NCBI GenBank assembly: GCA_039545355.1
Contig: BCJJ01000010.1
Location: 133,085-197,084 of the forward strand
Direction of reading: 5' to 3'
Length of the DNA stretch: 64,000 nt
From: Trichosporon coremiiforme
Taxonomy: Eukaryota > Basidiomycota > Tremellomycetes > Trichosporonales > Trichosporonaceae
Part shown: piece by piece, positions 42,554 through 51,828 of the stretch
Layout of the letters: each line of letters opens with the position of its first letter
Position numbering within the stretch: position 1 is the stretch's first letter
Notes under the pieces: generated by a model
What the model was told of the DNA's origin: nothing
Databases searched by the model: none
Seen by the model: the letters and a program-made list of their open reading frames with translations, nothing else
Program-made: the position numbers and the translations under genes

Positions 42554-44836
42554 ATGTCGGATGGCACAGGGGGCTCGCGCCCGTCTTCCTACTCGCGGCG
42601 TTCCTCGTTCCAGTCCCAACCCCGCACGCTCGACTCGCGGTATGGCTCGTCCCAGTCGCACCTGAACCAGCCCGAGAGCTCGCGGTTCGGCTTGTCCCAG
42701 TCGCACCCCAACGTCCGCGACTGGCGCTACAGCAGCAGCCACAACCAGCTGTCGCCCATCTCGCCGGGGTTCTCTGACCACAGCCTAACGTCGCCGCTGA
42801 TGCCGCCGTCGCCCGCCTACTCGCCCGCATGGGGGCGCACGCGATCACCGTCCCCGGGCCAGACGGCAGACTATTCGCCGCAGGACACGTTTGGACTGCA
42901 CACGCCGACGACAAACACGATGCTCGCCCAGGGTCTCATGCCCGACCAGCCACGCGTCCCGTCCCCGCGGCTACAATCCAGCGAAAGCGACCTCGACAGT
43001 GACCCGTTGCGATCAACAGAATCCATCCCGCTCGCCCGGCACGATCCCGAGACGATGCACCGGAGTGTCGAGTCGATCCCGCTGTCGGGCGGCACGCAGT
43101 CGCAGCGCTCGTCCTGGCAACGATCATCGTGGCAGCACGCATCCACGGCGGGACATTCAGAGGCCGCGATCGAGCATGCCCGCAAGCAGCGCATCAGCCA
43201 GAACCCACCAGTACCCGGACGACCGTCCCAGCCCGGCCGCTTCAGCCACATCCCACCACTACCAGAGGTGACGAGTTTACTGTCCTCGATGGTGTACTCT
43301 GAGCGCAGCTCGAGCCCGCGCAGCGTCGAGCCGGCCGCGGACAGCTCTAGCGGAGCCGAGACGAGCAGCCAGCTCGCTGCAATGAACAGCCAAGCGGGCC
43401 ACAGTCAGCAGTCGCACCGGACGCGGTCGCCGCTGCCGCCCGCTGACGTGCCTGTCACGCCGGACCTGGAGGGGATCAGCCAAGCAGTGACGACACCGAG
43501 CTATAATCCGGCGAGCGCGATCGATCTGCGGCGCTACTCGTTCCTCGACGTCGACCCGACCGAGGTGTCCACCCCCGCCGCTAGAGGCGGGGGTGTGTCG
43601 ACGTACTCGTCGCCGAACGTGTCGAGCAGCAGTGGGTACAGGCTCTCAGTGCCGAGCCTGGCATACGGCGGGCGGCGCATCAGTGGGATGAGCGGTACGG
43701 GCTCTGAGCTCAGCGGGATCATCACGTTTGGCGGGTCGCCGTATGGCGCGCACTCGGACCTGAACGACTCGGGCAGCTTACGGCCACCAGCCCCGCTCTC
43801 AGACGACGGAAGCCGGTTCGGCCGCGGTCCCCCGATTCCCTGGGGCAAGCGCGACTCGGCGACGCCCCGCAGCCTCCGGTCTGTTAAGAGCAGCCGGCGG
43901 AGCGGGTGGGAGAAGCCCATGCCTCCCTTGCCGGGAGAGGAGGACGAGGTGGACAGCGAGCTGTTCGCGCTTGTTGCGCGCGCCGCAGCAGTCGAGCGGA
44001 TGCTGCAAGCGGGCAAGCGCGCCTCGGTCATGACAACGAAATCATTCGTGAACCGCTGGTCGATGAGCACGCGTATCTCGACGGCATCGAAACGACGGAA
44101 ACACCGGAGCGCGACATCGAGCGACAGCCCTCATCGGCGGCTTAGCGAGAAGTCGACGAGCACGTCGCACAGCACCTCGCAGCGCAAGAGCAACGTCAGC
44201 GCGCGCTCCTCCTTCCGGCGCCGGATGCAGCGGCGTTTCCTGCAAGGCGGGAGCGGGAGCGACAGCCCCACACTCTCGCAACAGGGACTCATGGACGACG
44301 ACGACGACCCCGTCAATCAGTTGTTCGACATTGAGGACGCCAGTGAACGGAGCAGCGTCACGCCCCGCCGCCGCGCTATCAGCAGTAACCAGCATGGCCT
44401 GAGTGAACTCGCCGAAGGAGAGGGTACGGGCGTCATTGTCTTCCCTGAACTTGCTGTGGCTCCACGCACCGCTCGAGCACCGCCGCACGACGGAGAGGTG
44501 TGCGCGCAGGCATGTCTCCCGCCCAGCGTTGTCGTGCCGTACCGCCCCCTGCCGAGGGAATACCGCGCCACGGGAGGCGGGGGATGGGGCGGAGGCGGCG
44601 GTGGAGGGGGCAGTTCACGGTCTCTCGCGAGCTGGAGACAGCCCCTGCGCAATGTCCGCACCGGACACGGGGAGAAGACGTGGGAAGAGTACGAACAGGG
44701 TCTCTTGCCCGGATGCCCGGCCAAGGCGCCACGGAGGAACAAGCGGACGGCTCTCCTCATCGTGCTGTTTTGTATCGTTGGCGTGGCGATTATCGCGGGG
44801 CTGCTTGGTGGGCTGCTGAGTCAGAGCAAGAAGTAG
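42554..44836 (+). CDS. Ser-rich protein with a C-terminal membrane anchor, unknown function
   Basis: A single exon of 760 residues that starts at the first ATG after a long CT/CA-rich leader. Nearly the whole protein is predicted disordered: Ser/Pro/Arg/Gln-rich with many SxxS, RRxS and SP sites that look like kinase targets, and near-repeats at the start (RYGSSQSHLNQ, RFGLSQSHPN, RYSSSHNQL). One ordered-looking helix occurs at EEDEVDSELFALVARAAAVERMLQAGKRASV. The tail has a basic stop (RRNKRT) and a hydrophobic helix ALLIVLFCIVGVAIIAGLLGGLL, with only SQSKK beyond it, so it is predicted tail-anchored with the bulk in the cytosol. I recognise no family. A Gly run (WGGGGGGGG) precedes the anchor region. 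Confidence 0.8.
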   Translation: MSDGTGGSRPSSYSRRSSFQSQPRTLDSRYGSSQSHLNQPESSRFGLSQSHPNVRDWRYSSSHNQLSPISPGFSDHSLTSPLMPPSPAYSPAWGRTRSPSPGQTADYSPQDTFGLHTPTTNTMLAQGLMPDQPRVPSPRLQSSESDLDSDPLRSTESIPLARHDPETMHRSVESIPLSGGTQSQRSSWQRSSWQHASTAGHSEAAIEHARKQRISQNPPVPGRPSQPGRFSHIPPLPEVTSLLSSMVYSERSSSPRSVEPAADSSSGAETSSQLAAMNSQAGHSQQSHRTRSPLPPADVPVTPDLEGISQAVTTPSYNPASAIDLRRYSFLDVDPTEVSTPAARGGGVSTYSSPNVSSSSGYRLSVPSLAYGGRRISGMSGTGSELSGIITFGGSPYGAHSDLNDSGSLRPPAPLSDDGSRFGRGPPIPWGKRDSATPRSLRSVKSSRRSGWEKPMPPLPGEEDEVDSELFALVARAAAVERMLQAGKRASVMTTKSFVNRWSMSTRISTASKRRKHRSATSSDSPHRRLSEKSTSTSHSTSQRKSNVSARSSFRRRMQRRFLQGGSGSDSPTLSQQGLMDDDDDPVNQLFDIEDASERSSVTPRRRAISSNQHGLSELAEGEGTGVIVFPELAVAPRTARAPPHDGEVCAQACLPPSVVVPYRPLPREYRATGGGGWGGGGGGGGSSRSLASWRQPLRNVRTGHGEKTWEEYEQGLLPGCPAKAPRRNKRTALLIVLFCIVGVAIIAGLLGGLLSQSKK

Positions 44837-44840
44837 TTTT

Positions 44841-44853
44841 GAGCGCAGCGAGC
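44841..44853 (+). repeat. 3'-end palindromic motif GAGCGCAGCGAGC
   Basis: It lies four bases after the TAG of the Ser-rich gene and is a member of the recurrent 3' motif. Confidence 0.55.
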
Positions 44854-45722
44854 TCTTCTCTGCCTTCACACAGCCCCCCACCACCACTCTCCCATGCCTC
44901 CCACCACCACCGCCCACAGCAACCGCTGTCCCTCGCCCACATCAACGCTCACGCCGTCGCATCATCCCATTCGACAATCCGGCCTCACGGCCACGGCCGC
45001 ATACATCTGTCAGACACCTTACATATCATTCCGGACCCATTTCAAGGACACTACGCAATCTTTCTCATCATGTACCACCAGCAACTTCTCACAACGTCAC
45101 CCTTAACCTGTAAGATTTATGCAATACTTGGAATAATGGGCCGATTCTAGCGGAGCGCGAAGCGCGCAGCGAGTGAGCTGAGTGAGGCGAGCGGCTGCTC
45201 TCGGACTAGGTTTGCTGAAGAATAGTGTGCTGGATGGGAGGAATTGGCCCCAAGATCGCTGAGGTCGCTGCGTGCTGCGCATGGATTACGGAGTGGGAGA
45301 TCGGCGACACCGCGCGAACACCGAGGTGGTTTTGAACGGCGCGCGTGCAGGGCATGCAGGGCATGCAGGGCGCAGGGTCTGAGGCCCAGTGGAAGCGGCG
45401 CAGTCGCCGTGTTTGTCTACTGTAGATGTCGGCGGCGTCCAGGCCCAGCGTCTAGCGGGCAAGAGACAAGTGGGAGGGCAGAGTGTTTGGGGACGGAGTG
45501 GTCTGTGCGTCTTCCCCTCGGAGCCCTGCGCCAGTGTCAGACCTTGGGTGCCCATCACCGAGAGCCCTGCGCTAGTCCGAGCTCAGGACGCCTCTGCGCC
45601 TCCCAACATGTATGCATAGTTGGGTGGTGACGTCCGCAGCTCATATCTACGGGAGTTTGCTCGATGCGGCGATGGATGGTGGAGTGCACGGGTGTGGCGG
45701 ACGACCGCGTCGTATGGAAGAT

Positions 45723-45828
45723 CATGCGCAGAGAGTCGCGATGGAGGGTGCGCATGGCTTACCTTAAGAGTTGGCTCAGTATGATCTTCTAAGTCATGCG
45801 CACCCTCCATCACGACTCTCTGCGCATG
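45723..45828. repeat. 34-bp inverted repeat with 38-bp spacer
   Basis: The left arm 45723-45756 begins CATGCGCAGAGAGTC. The right arm 45795-45828 is its reverse complement, with one mismatch among 34 positions. In addition GAAGATCAT (45717-45725) pairs with ATGATCTTC (45781-45789) inside the spacer, giving a competing stem. No ORF or tRNA overlaps it. It may be a small foldback or MITE-like element; I see no clear target-site duplication. Confidence 0.8.
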
Positions 45829-46007
45829 AGTTGGCAGCCGCATGGTTACTAGAGCAGGTTCGCAGTCCCTGGATCAATCGGGGTCGACCACAGGCACGCC
45901 TCCTGTGGCGTCTGGACGTCTTCCTTCCATGTCCCATCCTCCCTCTCAACTCTCCAACAACTCCAGAACCTCCAGAACCTCCAGCGGCCTGCAGAAAGAC
46001 CAAAAAG

Positions 46008-46087
46008 CTTCCTGTCGGAGAATCGAACTACGATCTCCCGCGATCAGTCATGACAAGCGAGCATACTAGCCGTTATACGAACAGGAA
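46008..46087 (-). tRNA. tRNA-Asp (GTC) copy 1 with 8-nt intron and a T-stem mismatch
   Basis: The acceptor TTCCTGT/ACAGGAA pairs fully and the discriminator is G. The anticodon stem is CTCGC/GCGGG and the loop is TTGTCA plus C, with an 8-nt intron TGACTGAT (46043-46050) after position 37. The T stem reads CGTAG against CTCCG, so the central pair is broken by a T. Copy 2 has CGGAG. The gene may be weakly functional or decaying. Confidence 0.8.
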
Positions 46088-46414
46088 GGCACTGTTTACC
46101 CGCCAGGCGCTACGCAGCTGGCGGGCGGCGCCGTCGGCGGCGGCCGCGGCGGAGCGTTGGGAGGCTTTTTGCTCTTCGAAGCAAGTGGGTTCAGCAAGGT
46201 AGTGAGCGGTCACCGTTCCCTTCACGTTAGAGAGTCCTGGGGAAGGGTGATGTGCCAGAGGAAAGTGTCGACGTGCGCTGTGAGCTTCCATGACTCGTCG
46301 TTCAGTTCCCGCCCGCCCCTACACTCACACACTAAAGTACCCATCCAAGAGAGTAGCAGAAAAAGGCAGCGCTCACCCGTGCTAGAGCTCGGATTGCGCG
46401 CACGCTTGCTTGCC

Positions 46415-46493
46415 TGCCCCCACTCAGAATCGAACTGAGATCTAGAGATACCGTCGTATGAGACTCGCGTACTAACCATTATACTATAGGGGC
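46415..46493 (-). tRNA. tRNA-Met (CAT, elongator) copy 4 with 7-nt intron
   Basis: The same mature sequence as copies 1 and 5 (GGTTAG D loop). The intron is CGACGGT (46450-46456), one base shorter than that of copy 2 (CGCACGGT). It shares its upstream GGCTGCTGATGC with copy 3. Confidence 0.88.
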
Positions 46494-47703
46494 TATCGGC
46501 TGCTGATGCCATGCACGGAACTCCGCGCCGACGGGCGGGCTAAACACGACTCCGAAGTGATGAAGAGAAAATTGCTTGGAAAATGCGAGGAAATTCGAGG
46601 AAATGTCGAAAATGTCCCACACGTTGGAGAGGGCGCAATGACGATGACGAATGCGGGGGCCCCTGGGAGATGCGTTTGAGGAACATCGGAGCGAGGCGCA
46701 GCGTTGCGGAGGAACAGCGGGGTGGAGTGTGGTGTGTGTCACAGCACCGATGAATTGAGGCGTCGTGACAGCGATGAATTGAGGTATCGTGCGCGTGTTT
46801 CAGTCACGGTTGCCCCCCATGCATGTACAGGGACAGAGTAGAACGCCAGGCACGCGACACTCCAGCGGAAGTGACATGCGTACGGGCCAGTGAAGAGTGC
46901 CTGTGAGCCGCATGTGGGAAACCACGCCGCTGGTGCTGAAAAAGGTGCACACTGTGCGAGGCGAGAAGAGTGCGGGAGAGCACAACCAATGCCCACCTGA
47001 CCATCGAAGCTTAGTCCTCGAGCAGTCTCTTTGTGCCGTCGTACTGGCATACTCGCACTCAGACGATCTCGATGTGCGGCCGCCCAGAACTTGGCTGTCT
47101 CCAAAGTTACCTTTTAAGTAAGGGCTCACGGCGCGAAATGTGGAAACGACGCAGGTTCGATGGTCAATTGGGGAGCTGCGCGGGAAGCGTTGCGCTCCGA
47201 CAGGGCTGGGGCGCATCGAGTCCTGAAACAAGGTCAGATCTGGAAGCTAGGTATGAGTGCGCACGGTGCCACGCTGCGGGCGTCAGTGCATGCCTGCGGT
47301 GGTCTCCATTCCCCACCCCGTGAGCAAAGGTTCCTTCATACCTCCCCGCTTCACGTCCAGCGTCGTAGCCTCCTCATCTCACCACACCCCTCTCCGCCCG
47401 CTGCTCTGTGAATTGCTGAACATCGCTTACTAGGGCGGGTCTGCACACTTCATAGCCTACTTCCGCTCGACTAGCAGCCGTCACACACAACAAGACACTC
47501 CATATTCTGTTTTGGGCGTCCCAAGATGCACACACCTGTACACAGCCTCCACATTGCGTCCCACGCTCTCATGTGTCTCTACTTCGCTACCCGAAATTTG
47601 TGTCGAATCACCTCCGAAGCATTCTTCGCGACCAAATGGCCGCCGTAGGTCATCACCGGCGCCGCCGCCGCGTTCCCGTGAATCGTCTCGGCGATCGCTT
47701 AGC
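46494..47703. other. Gene-free stretch between tRNA genes
   Basis: About 1.2 kb. The first 100 bases are rich in GAAATTCGAGGAAATG-like near-repeats. The rest has no supported gene. Confidence 0.5.
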
Positions 47704-47775
47704 GCCCCTATAGTATAATGGTTAGTACGCGAGTCTCATAATCTCTAGATCTCAGTTCGATTCTGAGTGGGGGCA
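47704..47775 (+). tRNA. tRNA-Met (CAT, elongator) copy 5, intronless
   Basis: A 72-nt cloverleaf identical to the mature form of copies 1 and 4, with no intron and on the opposite strand to the other four copies. A TTTT run at about 47800 may terminate it. Confidence 0.88.
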
Positions 47776-48078
47776 CGGAACACGAAGGTGTTCAAAGCTT
47801 TTACCTTTTGGAATGTTGGGAGGCGTTCTCGGCGACGAGTATGTGCTCTCGTTGGCTGGCAGAAAAGGTGGAACATGAAATGGCAGGAAATACCACACAG
47901 TTCCTCGCAGCCGACGATTTCATTAGCGGCCCTTTGTAGTGCGATTTTAGCGCGGATTTCTGAAACACTAGTCGTCTTGTGGTTGTCACTCTTCCACCAA
48001 TTCCAACACGTCCGTCTCTCTTCAAAAAAACAAACCACACAAGCGTGCAGCGTGTATGAAAATAACGCTGCAGAGAAA

Positions 48079-48158
48079 CTTCCTGTCGGAGAATCGAACT
48101 CCGATCTCCCGCGATCATTCATGACAAGCGAGCATACTAGCCGTTATACGAACAGGAA
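48079..48158 (-). tRNA. tRNA-Asp (GTC) copy 2 with 8-nt intron
   Basis: All four stems pair, including the T stem CGGAG/CTCCG. The intron is TGAATGAT (48114-48121) after position 37, differing from copy 1 by one base. The discriminator is G. On the minus strand a TTTT run occurs shortly after the 3' end. Confidence 0.9.
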
Positions 48159-48577
48159 CCGGATATTTCCTGTGTGGAGCGTTCAATGGTGTTCGGACAA
48201 TCAAGAGTCACGTGACCTTGGCCTGTATTTGCCACCCAACACCAGCAGGCGCTGGCCATGACGCGGGATCGGGGGAAGGAGTGCGGGGACGGGCTGGGTA
48301 CTTGTGATGGCCGTAGCGACACACATCTTCGTGTTGCATTGTCATTGTCAGCCACTTCATACCTCGTGCTTCTCGCACAGTACGCACGCATGTCGCCCTC
48401 GAGCGACTACGACATACCGCCCCCGTCGCGGATACGCCTGTGAGTGTTTTGCTTCTTTGCATCCTCGGTTCCCACAACTTGTCCGCTTCCCCCTTCCGCA
48501 CCGCAACATCTCCCTTCTCCTCTCCACCCCTCATTCCTCTCCACCGCAGTATTCCTCCAGGTGTCGCTTGTTGAACC
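48159..48577. other. Promoter and leader of the J-like-tail protein gene
   Basis: The stretch from 48440 is CT-rich. A possible 5'-UTR intron (GTGAGT at 48440 to CAG at 48560) fits the local signals, but I cannot confirm it. Confidence 0.4.
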
Positions 48578-50049
48578 ATGGTGCGGCACGTCAAGCGCAC
48601 GCCACACGGCGTGACGGTCACCGAGGTTGAATCTCATCCCAACCACTTCTCCTTCTCCCGAACCACTACCTCCATGTTCGGCGGGCGTGGCCACTCCAGC
48701 TCGCGTCACTCTGCGAGCTCGTCTTCAGTCCAGCCTACTTCTCGGTACGACAGTGTAGATGAGGCACACATTCAGTCTATTATGGACGCCATGAACAATA
48801 TGGCGGAGATCAGCTCGCTCTTTGACCGCATCTCTCTGGATGGACGTGGGGAGCGCGAGCAGCGTGGAAGGTGCGGCAGCTTGAGACATTCGGTTGTTGG
48901 ATAAATCTGACAAACAGAAAAGAGACTCAGCGCGAGCGCGCGGAGCGACTCTTCGCGAAGGAGCAGCGTGCGCAACGGCGCTTGAACGAACGCATCTCTC
49001 GCGCGAACGGCTACCAGGAGTATTCACCGCCCGACCCGTTCGATGCGCTAGGTGCGGGGCGCAGCACGCGTCGCCGCGCAGGATCTGTCGAAGAGATGCC
49101 ACCGACCACCGGCTACGAGCAGCGCATTCCCCACCGCTATGCGACGGGTGCGTCATCATCCACAGACTTTGGCGCGCGCTGCGGACGTGGACGCTGCACG
49201 CGGATGCCGGACGTATTTGAGAGGTTCGAGGAGACGTTGCGCGATTTCACCTTTGCGGGCGTGGGAGCTGGCTTCGCATTCCGCCCGTTCGACTTTGCTG
49301 GAATGTACTCGAGCTCGCGTGCGCCTCAGATGGCGGGGCGCACCGATGAGGAGTACGTGCGCCATGTGCGCGAAGAGTTCGACCAGGCCCGTGAAAACTT
49401 CGAGCGCCGCCGTCGCGCACACCCGTATCCGCGCGAGGCGAACCCGGACTACACGGCCGAGCACCGCTACTACGAGAATCTGCGTGAGGAGCGCGGAAAC
49501 CCTTTCTGGGCGCCGCGCGACAGTGGTGCCGCTCGCGCCGCCGGCGCCCAGAGCGAGGAGCGCGCTCGCTTCGGCTACGCCCGCGGGCACTACGACGACA
49601 GGGCCGAGCGTGCTGCCGAGGCGGAGCGCAGGGAGCGCGCGAGGAAGCTCGAGAAGGAGCGCGCCGCCAAGCGCGCCGAGGAGCGGCAGGCATGGGTTAA
49701 GCGCTCGGCCGCACTATTCACGACGGGCGAGATCCAGAGCGTCCGCCTCGCGTTCCAGGACATCCCGTGGCCCATTTACGCTGCGAAGGGCGGCGAGGTC
49801 GAATACATCATCACGCTCGAGGACCTGTGCACCAAGAACGTCGAGGAGTTCCTCCTCGACCTCGCGCGCGACAAAGCCGAGATGGAGTACGAGGCTGCGC
49901 GCAAGAAGGTCCTCAAGAGCGCGATCCGCATGTTCCACCCCGACCGTTGGCACCGAGTGCTCCCTCGCGTCGAGGAGGCGGAGCGCGAAAACGTCAAGCA
50001 CGGCGTCGAGTTGTGCTCGCGCATTATCAACGACCTCCTCAGCCAGTAA
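48578..50049 (+). CDS. Charged protein with a J-like/NFKBIL1-like C-terminal domain
   Basis: The exons are 48578-48870 and 48918-50049, with a 47-nt intron (donor GTGCGG, branch CTGAC); the product is 474 residues. The N-terminus is Ser-rich, and the middle is dominated by Arg/Glu helices (ERAERLFAKEQRAQRRLNERI; AERRERARKLEKERAAKRAEERQAWVKR). The C-terminal 110 residues look folded: IQSVRLAFQDIPWPIYAAKG, then KKVLKSAIRMFHPDRWHRVLPRVEEAERENVKHGVELCSRIINDLL. The HPDR core resembles the J-domain HPD turn and the similar domain of NFKBIL1-type proteins. This layout recurs in many uncharacterised basidiomycete proteins. A co-chaperone role is possible, but the motif does not prove it. Confidence 0.75.
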
Positions 50050-50271
50050 ACTGGCACTCAAAAGACAGCAGACCAGATAGTAGAAGTCTCTGAGTCGCCC
50101 AGATCCATGCTCCCACCATAGAACTCCTCATCCCCTCCCTCCCCCTCCCACGTTTTTCACATTACAATCCCACCTTCCTCCTTCACCTTACAAGGCTTCA
50201 TAAATCACACATCACATCGGATTTGTACATATATGGAATAAATGTATCTCTATACTGCTATCGCGCGCTGC

Positions 50272-51561
50272 TTAAACCGCCTCGTAGTCCATCGCGGTCT
50301 CGTGCTTCTTGACGTCCTTAATCTTGCGGACGGCCTTCATGAGGTCCTCCTGGATGATGGCGTCTCGCTCGTTACGGATGGCGAACATACCCGCCTCGGT
50401 ACAGATGTTGCGGAGGTCTGCTCCGTTGAAACCGTCTGAGAGCTTGACGACGGCCTCGTAGTCGATATCGCCCGACTTGTTGATACCCTTGGCGTGGATC
50501 TTGAGAATCTCGAGTCGTCCCTGCTCGTTCGGGAGGGGGATCTCGATCTTCCTGTCGAGACGTCCAGGACGGAGGAGGGCGGGGTCGAGGGTGTCAGGGC
50601 GGTTCGTGGCCATGATGAGCTTTGTGCGGCCGAGCGAGTCAAAGCCGTCCATCTGGTTCAGGAGCTCCATCAGGGTGCGCTGGATCTCACGGTCGGCACT
50701 AGTTCCCTCTGAGAAGCGGCGGCCGCCAATGGCGTCAATCTCGTCCATGAAGATGATGCAGGGCTCGTGCTCGCGCGCGTACGCGAACATTTCGCGCACG
50801 AGACGCGCGCTCTCGCCGATGTATTTGTCGACGATGGCCGAGGAGACGACCTTGAGGAAATTGGTGTTGAGCGTCGCGGCGACGGCGCGCGCCAGAAGGG
50901 TCTTGCCCGTTCCCGGCGGACCGTAGAGCAGCACTCCCTTCGGCGGCTTGATGCCGACACGCTCGAACAGCTCCGGGTTCATGAGCGGGAGCTCGATCAC
51001 CTCACGCAGCTCGCGCACCTGCTCGCCGAGACCGCCGATTCCCGCGAACGACACAGCTCCGGGGTCCTCGAGCGACATGTTGTACACCATTGGGTCGACC
51101 TCGCGCGGCAGAATACGCATAATCGTGAGCGTCGTCATGTCGAGAGACACACGCACGCCGGCCTTCAGCTTCTCCACAGGCAGTGTCGGGCGGTACGATA
51201 CGACGTAGCGCGGTCCGCTCGACGCCTTGACGATGAACCGCTCGTCGTCCAGCTGCTTCAACACCTCGCCGATGATCTGTCCCACGCTCTGCAGCGCCTT
51301 CATGTCGTCCTCGGTCTTGTCATAGTCGGAAGACAGCGTGCGGATGTTCAGTCGCACTGTATGTCAGTTGACAAAATGACTATCTAGTTGACTCACCCTT
51401 CTTGAGGTTCTCGGAGAGCTTGCTATGCTCATTGACTTTCTGCCCTGTCAGCTCCTGGATGAGTGAGTTCAGCTCACATTGCGGTACTCCTTGAGCGCGG
51501 CGAGCTTTTCGTCGCCGAACGCCGGCTTCGGAGTCGAGGAGGATGCCTCTGCGGTGGCCAT
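50272..51561 (-). CDS. RPT4: 26S proteasome regulatory ATPase Rpt4
   Basis: The exons (minus) are 51561-51478, 51439-51397 and 51356-50272, with introns of 38 and 40 nt; the product is 403 residues. The N-terminal coiled coil ([32 protein letters not shown]) is built from three exons. The OB domain, Walker A GPPGTGKT (188-195), Walker B DEID (247-250), the pore-loop region and the second region of homology ([23 protein letters not shown]) are intact. [62 protein letters not shown] identifies Rpt4 (PSMC6) among the six Rpt subunits. It unfolds ubiquitinated substrates in the base of the 19S particle. Confidence 0.97.
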
Positions 51562-51828
51562 ATTGGATCGATTGTGCAGAGAGAAGCGTCACTCACCGCT
51601 GCTGAAGTCATCACCAACTCAACGCGCGGCGTCATGGAACAGCCTGGAACCTATTTCGTCCACCCCTTTATTGTACACGGAGAGAAAGAAATCTCCGCGA
51701 CCACCACCTCCACTCAGATGACCTCACCGTAGCGTAGTTGCGCAGGAGACCGAAGGAGCCATGTCTGCTCGCTCGATCAGCGACGAAGTCGCCTTCCTCG
51801 CTGTCTTGACGGCTTCACAATACCGACC
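51562..51828. promoter_or_regulatory. Short divergent promoter of RPT4 and cullin 3
   Basis: Only 267 bases separate the two start codons. I see no TATA element and no exact copy of the yeast proteasome control element GGTGGCAAA. An upstream ATG at 51762 opens a short frame (MSARSISDEV...) that ends just after the cullin start. Confidence 0.5.

Larger units (their letters stand above)
44837..46007. other. Non-coding stretch with inverted repeat, upstream of the second tRNA group
   Basis: It holds the 3' flank of the Ser-rich gene, a GC-rich block of AGCG/GCGAG units at 45150-45200, a GGGCATGCA tandem (45350-45376), a 34-bp inverted repeat (separate entry) and a triple ACCTCCAGA repeat near 45961. 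No gene is supported. Confidence 0.55.
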
